A DNA stretch of 64,000 bases from Hyphomicrobiales bacterium (GCA_900473045.1 UCKS01000023.1:124001-188000), one strand, 5' to 3'. Shown: positions 52,135 to 61,126, numbered from the stretch's first letter. Numbers and translations are program-made. The notes: generated by a model from the letters alone, not told the origin.

Positions 52135-53588
52135 CACACCCCGCTTGCCGGGATGCCGGTGCGCTGGACCTTGCGCGGCGCGGTGATGTCCTTCCAGGTC
52201 GAGAGAGCCTTGTTGACCGCGGTAAAGGGTTCACGCTTGACGAACTTGCCCTGGCCCTCGCGGGTCTTGATGGTCGATTCCTCGATGGCGACCACACCGC
52301 CCGTCAGCGTATAGCGCGGCAGGCCGGTGACCTGCTTGCCCTCGAAGACGTTGTAATCGATTGCCGACTGCTGGCTTGCGGCCGAAATCGTCTTTGAGCG
52401 TTTCGGATCCCAGACGACGAGATCGGCATCGGCGCCGACGAGGATCGCGCCTTTTTTCGGATACATGTTGAGGATCTTGGCGATATTGGTCGAGGTGACG
52501 GCGACGAACTCGTTCATGGTGATGCGGCCGGTGGCGACGCCGTTGGTCCAGAGCATCGGCATCCGGTCTTCAAGCCCGCCGGTGCCGTTGGGGATCTTGG
52601 TGAAATCGCCGACGCCGAAGCGTTTTTGTGCGGTGGTGAAGGCGCAGTGATCGGTTGCGACCACCTGCAGCGAGCCGGCGGCAAGGCCTGCCCAGAGACT
52701 GTCCTGATGCTGCTTGTTGCGGAACGGCGGCGACATGACGCGGCGGGCGGCGTGATCCCAGTCGGGATTGGCATATTCGCTCTCGTCCAGCGTCAGGTGC
52801 TGGATCAGTGGCTCGCCATAGACGCGCATGCCGTTTTGACGGGCGCGGCGGATGGCCTCATGCGCCTGTTCGCAGGAGGTGTGCACCACGTAGAGCGGGC
52901 TGCCCGCCATATCGGCAATGATGATGGCGCGATTGGTGGCTTCGCCCTCGACGGCGGCGGGGCGCGAATAGGCGTGGGCTTCCGGGCCGTTGTTGCCGTC
53001 CGCCAGCAATTTTGCCTGCATCTGCGCAACGATATCGCCGTTTTCAGCATGCACCATCGGCAGCGCGCCGAGTTCGGCGCAGCGCTGGAACGAGTGGAAC
53101 ATCTCGTCGTCATCCACCATCAGCGCGCCCTTATAGGCCATGAAGTGCTTGAACGAGTTGATGCCCTTGTCCTGAACGATGGTCTGCATCTCGTTGAAGA
53201 CCTGCTCTCCCCACCAGGTGATCGCCATGTGGAAGGAGAAATCGCAGTTGGCCCGAGACGTCTTGTTGTCCCACATGGTGAGTGCTTCGAGCAGCGATTG
53301 GCCGGGGGCGGGCAGGGCGAAATCGACCACCATGGTCGTGCCACCGGAGAGCGCTGCCCGCGTGCCGCTCTCGAAATCGTCAGAAGAATAGGTGCCCATG
53401 AACGGCATTTCGAGATGTGTATGCGGATCGATTCCGCCGGGCATGACATAACAACCGGTCGCATCCAACGTCTCATCGCCTACGAGGTTCGGCCCGATCT
53501 CGACAATCCTGCCGCCATCGATCTTGACATCGGCCTTGTAGGTCAGGTCGGCGGTGACGACGGTTCCGTTTTTGATGACTGTGGTCAT
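52134..53588 (-). CDS. hydA: dihydropyrimidinase (hydantoinase)
   Basis: A 484-residue cyclic amidohydrolase that opens dihydrouracil/dihydrothymine (or hydantoin) to N-carbamoyl-beta-amino acid, step two of reductive pyrimidine breakdown. Zn ligands H56 and H58 (DPHTHLEMPF) and the carbamylated lysine K153 (FMAYKGALMVDDDE) are visible, followed by the expected metal histidines in MVHAENGD and LYVVHTSCEQA. The ATG at 53588 with GGAG 7 bases upstream is preferred over a TTG four codons earlier. The gene lies 22 bases downstream of the unidentified gene and is followed by the secreted-protein gene in an overlapping arrangement. Confidence 0.95.
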   Translation of the reverse strand: MTTVIKNGTVVTADLTYKADVKIDGGRIVEIGPNLVGDETLDATGCYVMPGGIDPHTHLEMPFMGTYSSDDFESGTRAALSGGTTMVVDFALPAPGQSLLEALTMWDNKTSRANCDFSFHMAITWWGEQVFNEMQTIVQDKGINSFKHFMAYKGALMVDDDEMFHSFQRCAELGALPMVHAENGDIVAQMQAKLLADGNNGPEAHAYSRPAAVEGEATNRAIIIADMAGSPLYVVHTSCEQAHEAIRRARQNGMRVYGEPLIQHLTLDESEYANPDWDHAARRVMSPPFRNKQHQDSLWAGLAAGSLQVVATDHCAFTTAQKRFGVGDFTKIPNGTGGLEDRMPMLWTNGVATGRITMNEFVAVTSTNIAKILNMYPKKGAILVGADADLVVWDPKRSKTISAASQQSAIDYNVFEGKQVTGLPRYTLTGGVVAIEESTIKTREGQGKFVKREPFTAVNKALSTWKDITAPRKVQRTGIPASGV

Positions 53589-53610
53589 TGCTATCTCCAA
53601 TCCTCAAACT

Positions 53611-54228
53611 CTATCGCTCTCTCACCATGGTTGGATAACCCGATCGAAAGTGCGCAATGGCTAATTCAATGAAATTGTAAGCCTCATCCTCAGAGATGCC
53701 CCCGGCGTCTGGCCAAGTGCCGTAATTTTCGCGGTAGAACCACTCAGGCGTACGAATTACATCCGTGTCTCCAATGTGCATTTGCCAACTGTCGCCTCGA
53801 GAGCGAAAATAGAACTCTTTGCCATCAACGAGTCCATAAGCTTGTACGGGTGCTATGCCCCCGGCTATTCCCACCACCGCGCCTGGAATCTCGCGCCCAA
53901 GATATATTCGCCGGGCTATCAGTTTCCCTTCGCCAAAATGTACGGTTATTGATCCAATCCGTGTCGGTTGATATCGCCAGAAGCTTGGCACGACCTCAAG
54001 TTTTACCTGCTCGCCGCTAAGGGTGACGCCGACATATGCGACGCGGATGGCGGGCACGTTCTCCCACGGTCCCTCGGTCACGATAGCACCGACCGATTCC
54101 GCAAACGCGATATCGGCAGCATCCTCGGCCGCGCGGGTTGCCCAAATGCGCTCCAAGGTTTCCCTGAGATAGATGTCTTGGGTTGCCTCCGAGACCGGGG
54201 GCTTGTCCGATGCATCCGAAGAACTCAC
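53611..54228 (-). CDS. unidentified 205-residue protein between the amidohydrolase and hydA
   Basis: I do not recognise this protein. The start is a GTG at 54228 that overlaps the stop of the amidohydrolase gene (GTGA). The first ~30 residues are polar (SSSDASDKPPVSEATQDIYLRET), then a helical stretch (TLERIWATRAAEDAADIAFAESVGA) and a mixed region ending FRSGYPTMVRER, with aromatic patches (WFYRENYGTWPDAGG; EFYFRSRGDSWQMHIGD). No signal peptide or membrane helix. GC is lower than its neighbours: 32 of 60 bases at 53881-53940 are G/C against 40 of 60 at 53281-53340 in hydA. It looks like an acquired gene placed in frame within the pyrimidine operon. No function is proposed. Confidence 0.7.
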   Translation of the reverse strand: MSSSDASDKPPVSEATQDIYLRETLERIWATRAAEDAADIAFAESVGAIVTEGPWENVPAIRVAYVGVTLSGEQVKLEVVPSFWRYQPTRIGSITVHFGEGKLIARRIYLGREIPGAVVGIAGGIAPVQAYGLVDGKEFYFRSRGDSWQMHIGDTDVIRTPEWFYRENYGTWPDAGGISEDEAYNFIELAIAHFRSGYPTMVRER

Positions 54229-55478
54229 CCCACGATCCCCGCCGTCTCCACGACCGCATGAAACAGCACATCGCATCCTGCCGACGCCCATTCCTTGGAT
54301 ATTTCCTCCGCCTCGTTGTGGCTCAAACCACCGACGCAGGGGCACATGACCATGGTGGCCGGGGCGACTTTGGAGGCCCAGCAGGCGTCGTGGCCGGCAC
54401 CGGAGATGAGGTTCATGTGGCTGTAGCCGAGCTTCTCGGCGGCGGTGCGTACGGCGGTGACCAGCGTTGGATCGAAGGTCACAGGCTCGAAATGGCCGAT
54501 GGCTTCGATGGAACAGCCGACACCGAGCGCTTCGGTAATCTTCGGGGCTTCGGCCTCGATCTTGGCGCGCATCCGGTCGAGCTTGGCCTTGTCAGGCGAG
54601 CGGATATCGACGGTGAAGACCACCTTGCCCGGCAGCACGTTGCGGGAATTGGGCGAGAAGAATACCTGGCCGACGCCGCCAACAGCACCCGGCTGGTTTT
54701 CCATGGCGACCCCCTGGACCATCTCGACAATGCGCGCCATGGCAAGGCCGGCGTTGACACGCAGGTTCATCGGCGTTGAGCCGGTATGGGCCTCGCGGCC
54801 GGTGAGCGTGAATTCCAGCCACCACAGGCCCTGACAGTGCGTCACCACGCCGATGGTCTTTTCCTCTGCCTCAAGGATCGGACCCTGTTCGATGTGATAC
54901 TCGAAATAGGCGTGCATCTTGCGCGCGCCGACCTCTTCCTCGCCCTGCCAGCCGATCCGCTTCAGCTCGTCGCCATAGGTCTTACCTTCGGGGTCCTTGC
55001 GGCCATAGGCATAGTCCAGTTCGTGGATGCCGGCGAAGACGCCGGAGGCCAGCATGGCGGGCGCAAAGCGCGCGCCTTCCTCGTTTGCCCAGTTGGTCAC
55101 GACGATCGGATGTTTCGTCCTGATGCCGAGGTCGTTCATGGTGCGCACGACTTCGAGCGCGCCGAGCACACCGAGCACGCCATCATATTTGCCGCCGGTC
55201 GGCTGGGTGTCGAGATGGCTGCCGACATAGACGGGCAGGGCGTCGGGATCGGTGCCGGCGCGCGTGGCAAACATCGTGCCCATCTTGTCGACGCCCATGC
55301 TCATGCCGGCGTCTTCGCACCATTTCTGAAACAGGTGGCGGCCTTCGCCGTCCTCGTCGGTCAATGTCTGGCGATTGTTGCCGCCGGCAATGCCGGGGCC
55401 GATCTTCGCCATGTCCATCAGTGAATCCCACAAACGGTCGGCGTTGACGCGCATGTTCTCGCCCGGTGCATGAGCCAT
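54225..55478 (-). CDS. M20-family amidohydrolase (N-carbamoyl-beta-alanine / allantoate amidohydrolase-like)
   Basis: A 417-residue Zn- or Mn-dependent hydrolase that removes CO2 and NH3 from N-carbamoyl compounds; in this context it should act as beta-ureidopropionase, giving beta-alanine (step three of reductive pyrimidine catabolism). Metal residues are visible: H88 in GSHLDTQPTGGKYDG, D99, E133-E134 (NWANEEGARF), a His in EYHIEQGP, and a late His in GLSHNEAEE. The family also contains allantoate amidohydrolase and L-carbamoylases; the adjacent hydA makes the pyrimidine role most likely. The ATG at 55478 follows GAGGAG by 7 bases. It heads a leftward operon with the unidentified gene, hydA and the secreted-protein gene. 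Confidence 0.9.
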   Translation of the reverse strand: MAHAPGENMRVNADRLWDSLMDMAKIGPGIAGGNNRQTLTDEDGEGRHLFQKWCEDAGMSMGVDKMGTMFATRAGTDPDALPVYVGSHLDTQPTGGKYDGVLGVLGALEVVRTMNDLGIRTKHPIVVTNWANEEGARFAPAMLASGVFAGIHELDYAYGRKDPEGKTYGDELKRIGWQGEEEVGARKMHAYFEYHIEQGPILEAEEKTIGVVTHCQGLWWLEFTLTGREAHTGSTPMNLRVNAGLAMARIVEMVQGVAMENQPGAVGGVGQVFFSPNSRNVLPGKVVFTVDIRSPDKAKLDRMRAKIEAEAPKITEALGVGCSIEAIGHFEPVTFDPTLVTAVRTAAEKLGYSHMNLISGAGHDACWASKVAPATMVMCPCVGGLSHNEAEEISKEWASAGCDVLFHAVVETAGIVG

Positions 55479-55614
55479 GACGGTTCTCCTCATTCTTTTT
55501 AAGGGAGGCAGATTTGGCTGCGCATCCCGTCGTTCCCGTGGTCAAATCGGGGCATCTGGTTTTTTCGATTGCCCTGCGATCAGCCGTTGCGTTTGTGTTT
55601 GAACTGACTGATAA

Positions 55615-55630
55615 TTTGACCGGTTGGTAA
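55615..55630. promoter_or_regulatory. RutR-like operator candidate
   Basis: TTGACCGGTTGGTAAA matches the E. coli RutR site TTGACCANNTGGTCAA at 12 of its 14 fixed positions. It lies in the divergent region between the amidohydrolase gene (start 55478) and the RutR-like regulator gene (start 55771), exactly where an autoregulating repressor of pyrimidine genes would bind. Confidence 0.6.
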
Positions 55631-55770
55631 AACATTACAACTTCCGTTGCCGCACTCAAGGTGGAAAAACAGAAAAAACGTCAGCGCCGTCCGAATTTTT
55701 GGATCCGGGGTTTTTCAGACGTTTTTACGGCTGCATGCCGGCGGCGATTGCTGAGAAGACTGGGGGAAAG

Positions 55771-56421
55771 ATGGTACTTCCGAGGGCAGCCCGAACGCAA
55801 CGGCGAACCCGCATCCAGGAGGAGAAGGAAGAACTGATTCTGGAGGCGGCGCTGGACGTGTTCGCGACCCACGGCTTTCGCGGCACAACCATCGACCAGA
55901 TCGCCGATGTGGCGGGCATGTCCAAACCCAACCTGCTCTATTATTTCCGCACCAAGGAAGCGATGCACCGGGCGCTGATCGACCGGGTGCTCGACAACTG
56001 GCTCGATCCGTTGCGCGAATTCGACGCTGAGGGAAATCCGGTCTCGGAAATTCGCAGCTACATCCGGCGCAAGCTGGAGATGGCGCGGGATTTTCCCCGC
56101 GAAAGCCGGCTGTTTGCCAACGAGATCCTGCAGGGCGCGCCGCATATCGAGGATGAGCTGAAGGGACCTTTGAAATCGCTTGTCGATGAGAAGGCCGAGG
56201 TTATCCGCAGTTGGGCCAAGGCCGGCAAGATTGCCAAATGTGACCCCTATCACCTGATCTTTGCTATCTGGTCGACCACGCAGCACTACGCGGATTTCGA
56301 CGTTCAGGTGCGCGGCGTGCTCGGAGAGGAGCGTTCCGGCGAGGGGCGTTTCGAAGACGCGGCACGATTTCTCGAACAGCTGTTCGTCAGCGGGTTGGAA
56401 ATTCGCGACGGCGGCGCCTGA
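55771..56421 (+). CDS. TetR-family regulator, RutR-like
   Basis: A 216-residue DNA-binding repressor. The HTH covers residues 38-60 (GTTIDQIADVAGMSKPNLLYYFRTKEAMHRAL); the motif SKPNLLYYF is characteristic of the RutR branch. The C-terminal ligand domain contains RDFPRESRLFANEILQGAP and WAKAGKIAKCDPYHLIFAIWSTTQHYADFDVQV, close to the E. coli RutR uracil/thymine-binding domain with its YHLIFxIWSTTQHYADF motif. Length agrees (RutR is about 212). The ATG at 55771 has GGGGGAAAG directly upstream; the open frame reaches 55624 without RBS. It is divergent from the amidohydrolase-hydA operon and should sense uracil or thymine. Naming it RutR is by similarity. Confidence 0.88.
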   Translation: MVLPRAARTQRRTRIQEEKEELILEAALDVFATHGFRGTTIDQIADVAGMSKPNLLYYFRTKEAMHRALIDRVLDNWLDPLREFDAEGNPVSEIRSYIRRKLEMARDFPRESRLFANEILQGAPHIEDELKGPLKSLVDEKAEVIRSWAKAGKIAKCDPYHLIFAIWSTTQHYADFDVQVRGVLGEERSGEGRFEDAARFLEQLFVSGLEIRDGGA

Positions 56422-56445
56422 CCGGCGACGAACACTCCCTGCGTG

Positions 56446-58116
56446 TCAGACCGCCGGGCTCGCCTGGTGGTTTGCGGCCGCGAACATGGCTTCCACCTCC
56501 GCCGCATTCTGCATGATCAGGGTTTCGAGCGTGCCAGCGCGGCCGCGAATGGAGATGTTGTAGCTTTCCCGGTCGTTGACCGTGAGCCCGGCGTAGCGGA
56601 CCAGATCGGCCGATACGGCAAGCTGTGCATCATATTCCTTGGCAAAGCCTTCCAGCCGGCTTGCCGCATTGATGGTGTCGCCGACAGCGGTCAGAGACGA
56701 GGCCTTGCCATAGCCGATCTGGCCGATGATTGCCGGGCCTGCGTGCATGCCCATGGCGATGCGCAAGGGTTTGTCCAGTTCGCTCATGAAATTGCGGTTG
56801 AGTACATCGATGCCCTTGGCGATGCGCGCGGTTGCCGTCAGTGCCTGGGCGCAGGCTTCCTCGATGCTGTTGTTAAGCCCGAACAGTGCCAGAGCGCCAT
56901 CGCCGATGAACTTGTCGATCACACCGCCCGACTCTTCCACCGCTTCGCCGATGGTCTCGAAGTAGCGGTTGAGCAGGAAGACCGTATCGAACGGCAGTTG
57001 TTTCTGGGCAAGCAGCGTGAAGTCGCGCAGATCGCAAAACAGGACGGCGATATGGCGCTCGCGGCCGGCAGCCTGTTGTTCCGTTGGCTGGGCTTTCAGG
57101 CCAACATTGTCGCCGCCGAGAATGGGCGAGATCGACAGATTGTGGCTCGGACGCAATTGGCAGGCGAGGCGCACATTATTGGGTGCGCCAATCCGCGTCA
57201 GCGTCGCCCGCTCGGCATCGCTGGCCGGTGGCTGCCGCTCCAAACCTTCCGTCACCCGGACGCGGCAGGTGGAACAGCGTCCACGTCCACCGCAGATCGA
57301 CAGATGCGGGATACCGGCGGCACGGCTTGCCTCAAGCACGCTGAAACCTTTTGCGACCGAGATGGCGCGGTCGGGATAGGTGATGCGGATTTTTCCGCTG
57401 ACCGGAATGGTGCGCAGGATCAAGGTTCCCCCGATCATTGCGAGCAGGCCGACAAAGATGGATGTCCTGATCTGTCCGATAATTTCGGGCGGGGTGCGGT
57501 GGGGCATAAACCAGGTTGTCGATGGCAGCCCCACCTCCAGCGACCGGGCGGCGACGGCAAAGCCCAGCAGAGCCAGCATCGGAACGAGTACGGCGAAGGA
57601 ATAGAAAAACAGGAAATAGCGCGGATACCAGCTGCGGCTTCGCATCCAGAACCAGGCACCCAGGCACCCGTGCGCCCATGCGAGGACCAAAGCTAGCGAT
57701 TGCCGTGTCGTATTGAAGGAACTCGACCAGAGTGCTGGCAATACCTGATAATAGCCGTCGCCGTAGCCCGTGAGCATCCACTCGACCCGGGTGCTGACCA
57801 CATGGCTGACGATGAGGAAGGGGAAAGTCAGGCCGAAGATAATTTTCAACGCTTCCCGCACCGGCATCCGCAGGGTCTGGCGGCGATACAGGCTTTCAAG
57901 CGCAAGCAAGAAGTGGACGAGTAGCGATCCATAGAGCAGCACCGTGCCGGGCCAACTGCGCCAGATCATGTTGAAAATCCGCCGCGCGGCTTCCATGGTC
58001 TCGACGGAAATGAGACCCAGGGCGTGGTTAGAAAAGTGCGTGAGCAGGAACAGGCCGAGACAAGCGCCTGTCAGGAGATGCAGCCGTTTGCGGGTTCGGG
58101 AGGAGGCGATCTTCAA
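56446..58116 (-). CDS. membrane-anchored adenylate/guanylate cyclase with cytochrome-b-like and [2Fe-2S] domains
   Basis: A 556-residue three-part protein. Residues ~10-235 contain about six helices with histidines at H27, H31, H68, H105 and H149, resembling the diheme cytochrome b anchor of succinate dehydrogenase. Residues 243-330 form a ferredoxin-type [2Fe-2S] domain (C275, C281, C284 in ICGGRGRCSTC, and C319 in RLACQL). Residues 352-540 are a class III cyclase domain with metal aspartates D362 (FCDLRDFT) and D406 (IGDGALALF). The arrangement resembles CyaC-type redox-regulated cyclases known in Sinorhizobium, so cAMP output under control of respiratory redox state is likely. It is convergent with the RutR-like gene (24 bases), and upstream of preA in the same direction with 263 bases between. 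Link to pyrimidines unclear. Confidence 0.88.
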   Translation of the reverse strand: MKIASSRTRKRLHLLTGACLGLFLLTHFSNHALGLISVETMEAARRIFNMIWRSWPGTVLLYGSLLVHFLLALESLYRRQTLRMPVREALKIIFGLTFPFLIVSHVVSTRVEWMLTGYGDGYYQVLPALWSSSFNTTRQSLALVLAWAHGCLGAWFWMRSRSWYPRYFLFFYSFAVLVPMLALLGFAVAARSLEVGLPSTTWFMPHRTPPEIIGQIRTSIFVGLLAMIGGTLILRTIPVSGKIRITYPDRAISVAKGFSVLEASRAAGIPHLSICGGRGRCSTCRVRVTEGLERQPPASDAERATLTRIGAPNNVRLACQLRPSHNLSISPILGGDNVGLKAQPTEQQAAGRERHIAVLFCDLRDFTLLAQKQLPFDTVFLLNRYFETIGEAVEESGGVIDKFIGDGALALFGLNNSIEEACAQALTATARIAKGIDVLNRNFMSELDKPLRIAMGMHAGPAIIGQIGYGKASSLTAVGDTINAASRLEGFAKEYDAQLAVSADLVRYAGLTVNDRESYNISIRGRAGTLETLIMQNAAEVEAMFAAANHQASPAV

Positions 58117-58379
58117 GCAGGCATCCGGTGTTGGCGGCAGCGCCGCGTATTGCTATCCTCTCTTATCGGCGAGTTCGCAGTAAGGGGCAACGCACGTTTT
58201 GGAGACGCTTTGTCGCGATTTCGTGTCCAATAGATTATTGCAGGCTTCATTGGTTGGAAGCGCCGCAGTTTTCCGCAGCAGATCGCTGGCACTCAACGGG
58301 GGGGAATGTAAGGTGTTTGATGATGATCAACCGCCTCGCGTTTTTCGGCAAGGCGGCTGACAATGATTGAATGCCCCAG
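58117..58379. other. region between preA 3' end and the cyclase gene
   Basis: A 263-base stretch containing the leftward cyclase promoter. CCGCCT (58331-58336) and AGGCGG (58351-58356) could form a 6-bp stem over a 14-base loop just past the preA stop, a weak terminator candidate. Nothing else is recognisable. Confidence 0.5.
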
Positions 58380-59693
58380 TTACTCGGCGGCCTGGCGAGC
58401 CATCGGGTTGTTCGGGTGGGTCGTCCAGTTGGCATAGTTCGGATCGACGGTTTTTCCGGTGCGTTCATCCAGCATTCCCGGCTCAAGGCCGACCATGGTG
58501 ATGCAGTCCTGCACGGGACAGACGTTGACGCAGAGATTGCAGCCGACGCATTCGTCTTCCATCACCTCGAAGCGCCTGACACCATCGACAAACTGGGTGA
58601 TCGCCTGATGCGAGGTATCCTCACAGGCGATGTGACAGCGGCCGCACTTGATGCAGGAATCCTGGTCGATCTTAGCCTTGGCGATGTAGTTGAGGTTGAG
58701 ATACTGCCAGTCGGAGACGTTGGGCACGGCGCGGCCGCAGATATCGTCGAGGTCGCGATGTCCCTTTGCGTCCATCCAGTCCGAAAGCCCGCTGATCATC
58801 TCCTGAACGATCTTGAAGCCGTAAGTCATGGCCGCCGTGCAGACCTGGACGTTGCCGGCGCCGAGGACGAGGAATTCTGCCGCGTCCCGCCATGTGGTGA
58901 TGCCGCCGATGCCGGAGATCGGCAGGCCGTGGGTTTCGGGATCGCGGGCGATCTCGGCCACCATGTTGAGTGCGATCGGCTTGACCGCCGGGCCGCAATA
59001 GCCGCCATGACTGCCCTTGCCGTTGATCGAGGGTTCCGGCGAGAAGGTGTCGAGATTGACAGACGTGATCGAATTGATCGTATTGATCAGCGATACGGCG
59101 TCGGTTCCCCCGGATTTGGCGGCACGCGCAGGCTTGCGGATGTCGGCAATGTTCGGCGTCAGCTTGGTGATGACCGGCATGCGGGTGTACTGCTTGCACC
59201 AGCGGACCACCATTTCGATATATTCCGGCACCTGTCCGACCGCAGCACCCATGCCGCGTTCCGACATTCCGTGAGGACAGCCGAAATTGAGCTCGATGCC
59301 GTCAGCGCCGGTTTCTTCGACCAGTGGCAGGATCGATTTCCAGGCGTTTTCCTCGCAGGGCACCATGATCGAGGCGATCAGGGCGCGATCCGGCCAGTTC
59401 ATCTTCACCTGCTTCATTTCGCGCAGGTTGGTGTAGAGGTCGCGGTCGGTGATGAGCTCGATATTGTTGAGGCCCAGCAGACGGCGGTCGGCGCCCCAGA
59501 TCGCGCCATAGCGCGGGCCGTTGACGTTCACGACCGGCGGGCCTTCCTCGCCCAGCGTCTTCCAGACGACGCCGCCCCAACCCGCCTTGAAGGCGCGCTC
59601 GACATTGTAGGCCTTGTCGGTCGGTGGGGCCGAGGCGAGCCAGAAGGGGTTCGGAGACTTGATGCCGACGAAATTGTTACGCAGATCAGCCAT
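58380..59693 (-). CDS. preA: NAD-dependent dihydropyrimidine dehydrogenase subunit PreA
   Basis: A 437-residue subunit that carries FMN and reduces uracil/thymine to the dihydro form, step one of reductive pyrimidine catabolism. Residues 1-330 are a DHOD-like TIM barrel (FGCPHGMSERGMG at 138-150; NGKGSHGGYCGPAVKPIALNM at 224-244; ISGIGGITTWRDAAEFLVLGA). The C-terminal region holds two [4Fe-4S] ferredoxin motifs: C347/C350/C353/C357 and C382/C385/C388/C392. The mammalian enzyme's catalytic cysteine (in GMGLACGQ) aligns with Val152 here (GMGAAVGQ). GGGGAG lies 8 bases before the ATG. preT is 15 bases upstream; the pair forms the complete enzyme. Confidence 0.95.
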   Translation of the reverse strand: MADLRNNFVGIKSPNPFWLASAPPTDKAYNVERAFKAGWGGVVWKTLGEEGPPVVNVNGPRYGAIWGADRRLLGLNNIELITDRDLYTNLREMKQVKMNWPDRALIASIMVPCEENAWKSILPLVEETGADGIELNFGCPHGMSERGMGAAVGQVPEYIEMVVRWCKQYTRMPVITKLTPNIADIRKPARAAKSGGTDAVSLINTINSITSVNLDTFSPEPSINGKGSHGGYCGPAVKPIALNMVAEIARDPETHGLPISGIGGITTWRDAAEFLVLGAGNVQVCTAAMTYGFKIVQEMISGLSDWMDAKGHRDLDDICGRAVPNVSDWQYLNLNYIAKAKIDQDSCIKCGRCHIACEDTSHQAITQFVDGVRRFEVMEDECVGCNLCVNVCPVQDCITMVGLEPGMLDERTGKTVDPNYANWTTHPNNPMARQAAE

Positions 59694-59708
59694 TGTTCAT
59701 TCTCCCCT

Positions 59709-61070
59709 TCAAGCGACGGCAACGGCCGGCTGCGATGCAGCGGCGAGCACGTGGTTGATCGATTCAGCGGCGTCGCGGCCTTGTGCCACGGCGGAAACCG
59801 TCAGGTCCTCGCCGCCAAGCACACAATCGCCGCCCGCCCAGACACGGTCGAGCGAGGTACGGCCCTCGCCATCGACGACGATGCGGCCGGACTGCAGGGT
59901 GATGATGCCGAGACCATCGGCCTCGAACGTTTGGCCGATGGCTTTGAGCACATGATCGGCGGTGATGACGCCGGTCTCGCCGGTGGTCGTCAGCCGGCCG
60001 TCGGCAATCGTCGTATAGTCGAGTTCAATCCCAGCCACCCTGCCGTCGCGGGCAATGATGCGCTTGGGCTGCAGCCAATGGCGGATGGTAACGCCCTTGG
60101 CGGCGGCCAAATCCTGCTCAAACTCGGAGGCGTTCATGTGCTCCTTGCCACGGCGATAACAGATGGTCACTTCCTCCGCGCCAAGCAGCTTGGCCTGCAC
60201 AGCCGCATCGACCGCGGTCATGCCGCCACCAAGCACCACGACGCGGCGGCCGATGGCGATGTCGGCCCGGGTTTGCGATTGCCGCAGCGCCGCGATGAAA
60301 TCGACGGCATCCTCGACGCCCTCTGCGGTTTCGCCTTCTGCCCTGAGCGCGTTGACGCCGGCAAGGCCAAGACCGAGGAAGACCGCATCATGCTTGGCCA
60401 GCATGTCGGCCAGCGAAAAATCCCGCCCGAGCATCTGGCGGTTGCGGATTTCGATGCCGCCGATGGCCAGCACGTAGTCGACTTCGGCCTGGGCGAAATC
60501 ATCGACTGCCTTGTAGGTGGCGATGCCATATTCGTTGAGACCGCCAGCCTTTTCGCGGGCATCGTAGATGGTGACGTCATGGCCCTTGACGGCCAGGCGG
60601 TGAGCACAGGCAAGACCGGCCGGACCGGCGCCGATAACGGCGATGGATTTGCCGGATGGTTCGGCGCGCTGGTAGAACTGCCGGTTTTCGCGCATGGCGA
60701 TATCCGCTGCATAACGCTGCAGCCGTCCGATCTCGACGGGCCGGTGTTCGGCTTCGTTGCGCACGCACGCCTGCTCGCACAGCGTTTCGGTGGGACAGAC
60801 GCGGGCGCACATGCCGCCGAGGATGTTCTGATCAAAGATGGTGTTTGCCGACCCGATCGGGTTTCCAGTCGATATCTGCCGGATGAACAGCGGGATATCG
60901 ATGGAGGTGGGACAGGCCGTCATGCAGGGCGCGTCGTAGCAGAAATAACAGCGGTCGGCTGCGACCAGTGCTTCGTGCCCGTCGAGCGGCGGGTGCAGAT
61001 CGGAAAAATTCTTCTCGTATTCGACGGGCGACAGGCGTCCGCTCAGTATTCCAGTTTCAGTCGTTCCCAT
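59709..61070 (-). CDS. preT: NAD-dependent dihydropyrimidine dehydrogenase subunit PreT
   Basis: A 453-residue FAD/NAD(P)H subunit with glutamate-synthase-small-subunit-like architecture. The N-terminal Fe-S region is cysteine-rich (CYFCYDAPCMTACPTSIDIP; GGMCARVCPTETLCEQACVRN). The FAD motif is IAVIGAGPAGLACAHRLA and the NAD motif VVLGGGMTAVDAAVQAKLLGA. It passes electrons from NAD(P)H via Fe-S clusters to PreA. GGGAG lies 7 bases before the ATG at 61070. The gene starts a preT-preA operon, with a RutR-like box 57 bases upstream. Confidence 0.94.
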   Translation of the reverse strand: MGTTETGILSGRLSPVEYEKNFSDLHPPLDGHEALVAADRCYFCYDAPCMTACPTSIDIPLFIRQISTGNPIGSANTIFDQNILGGMCARVCPTETLCEQACVRNEAEHRPVEIGRLQRYAADIAMRENRQFYQRAEPSGKSIAVIGAGPAGLACAHRLAVKGHDVTIYDAREKAGGLNEYGIATYKAVDDFAQAEVDYVLAIGGIEIRNRQMLGRDFSLADMLAKHDAVFLGLGLAGVNALRAEGETAEGVEDAVDFIAALRQSQTRADIAIGRRVVVLGGGMTAVDAAVQAKLLGAEEVTICYRRGKEHMNASEFEQDLAAAKGVTIRHWLQPKRIIARDGRVAGIELDYTTIADGRLTTTGETGVITADHVLKAIGQTFEADGLGIITLQSGRIVVDGEGRTSLDRVWAGGDCVLGGEDLTVSAVAQGRDAAESINHVLAAASQPAVAVA

Positions 61071-61126
61071 TTTTTGCTCCCAAATGTCGCGCCTCAGGAT
61101 GTTGAAACGGTAACATGCTTTATTTT

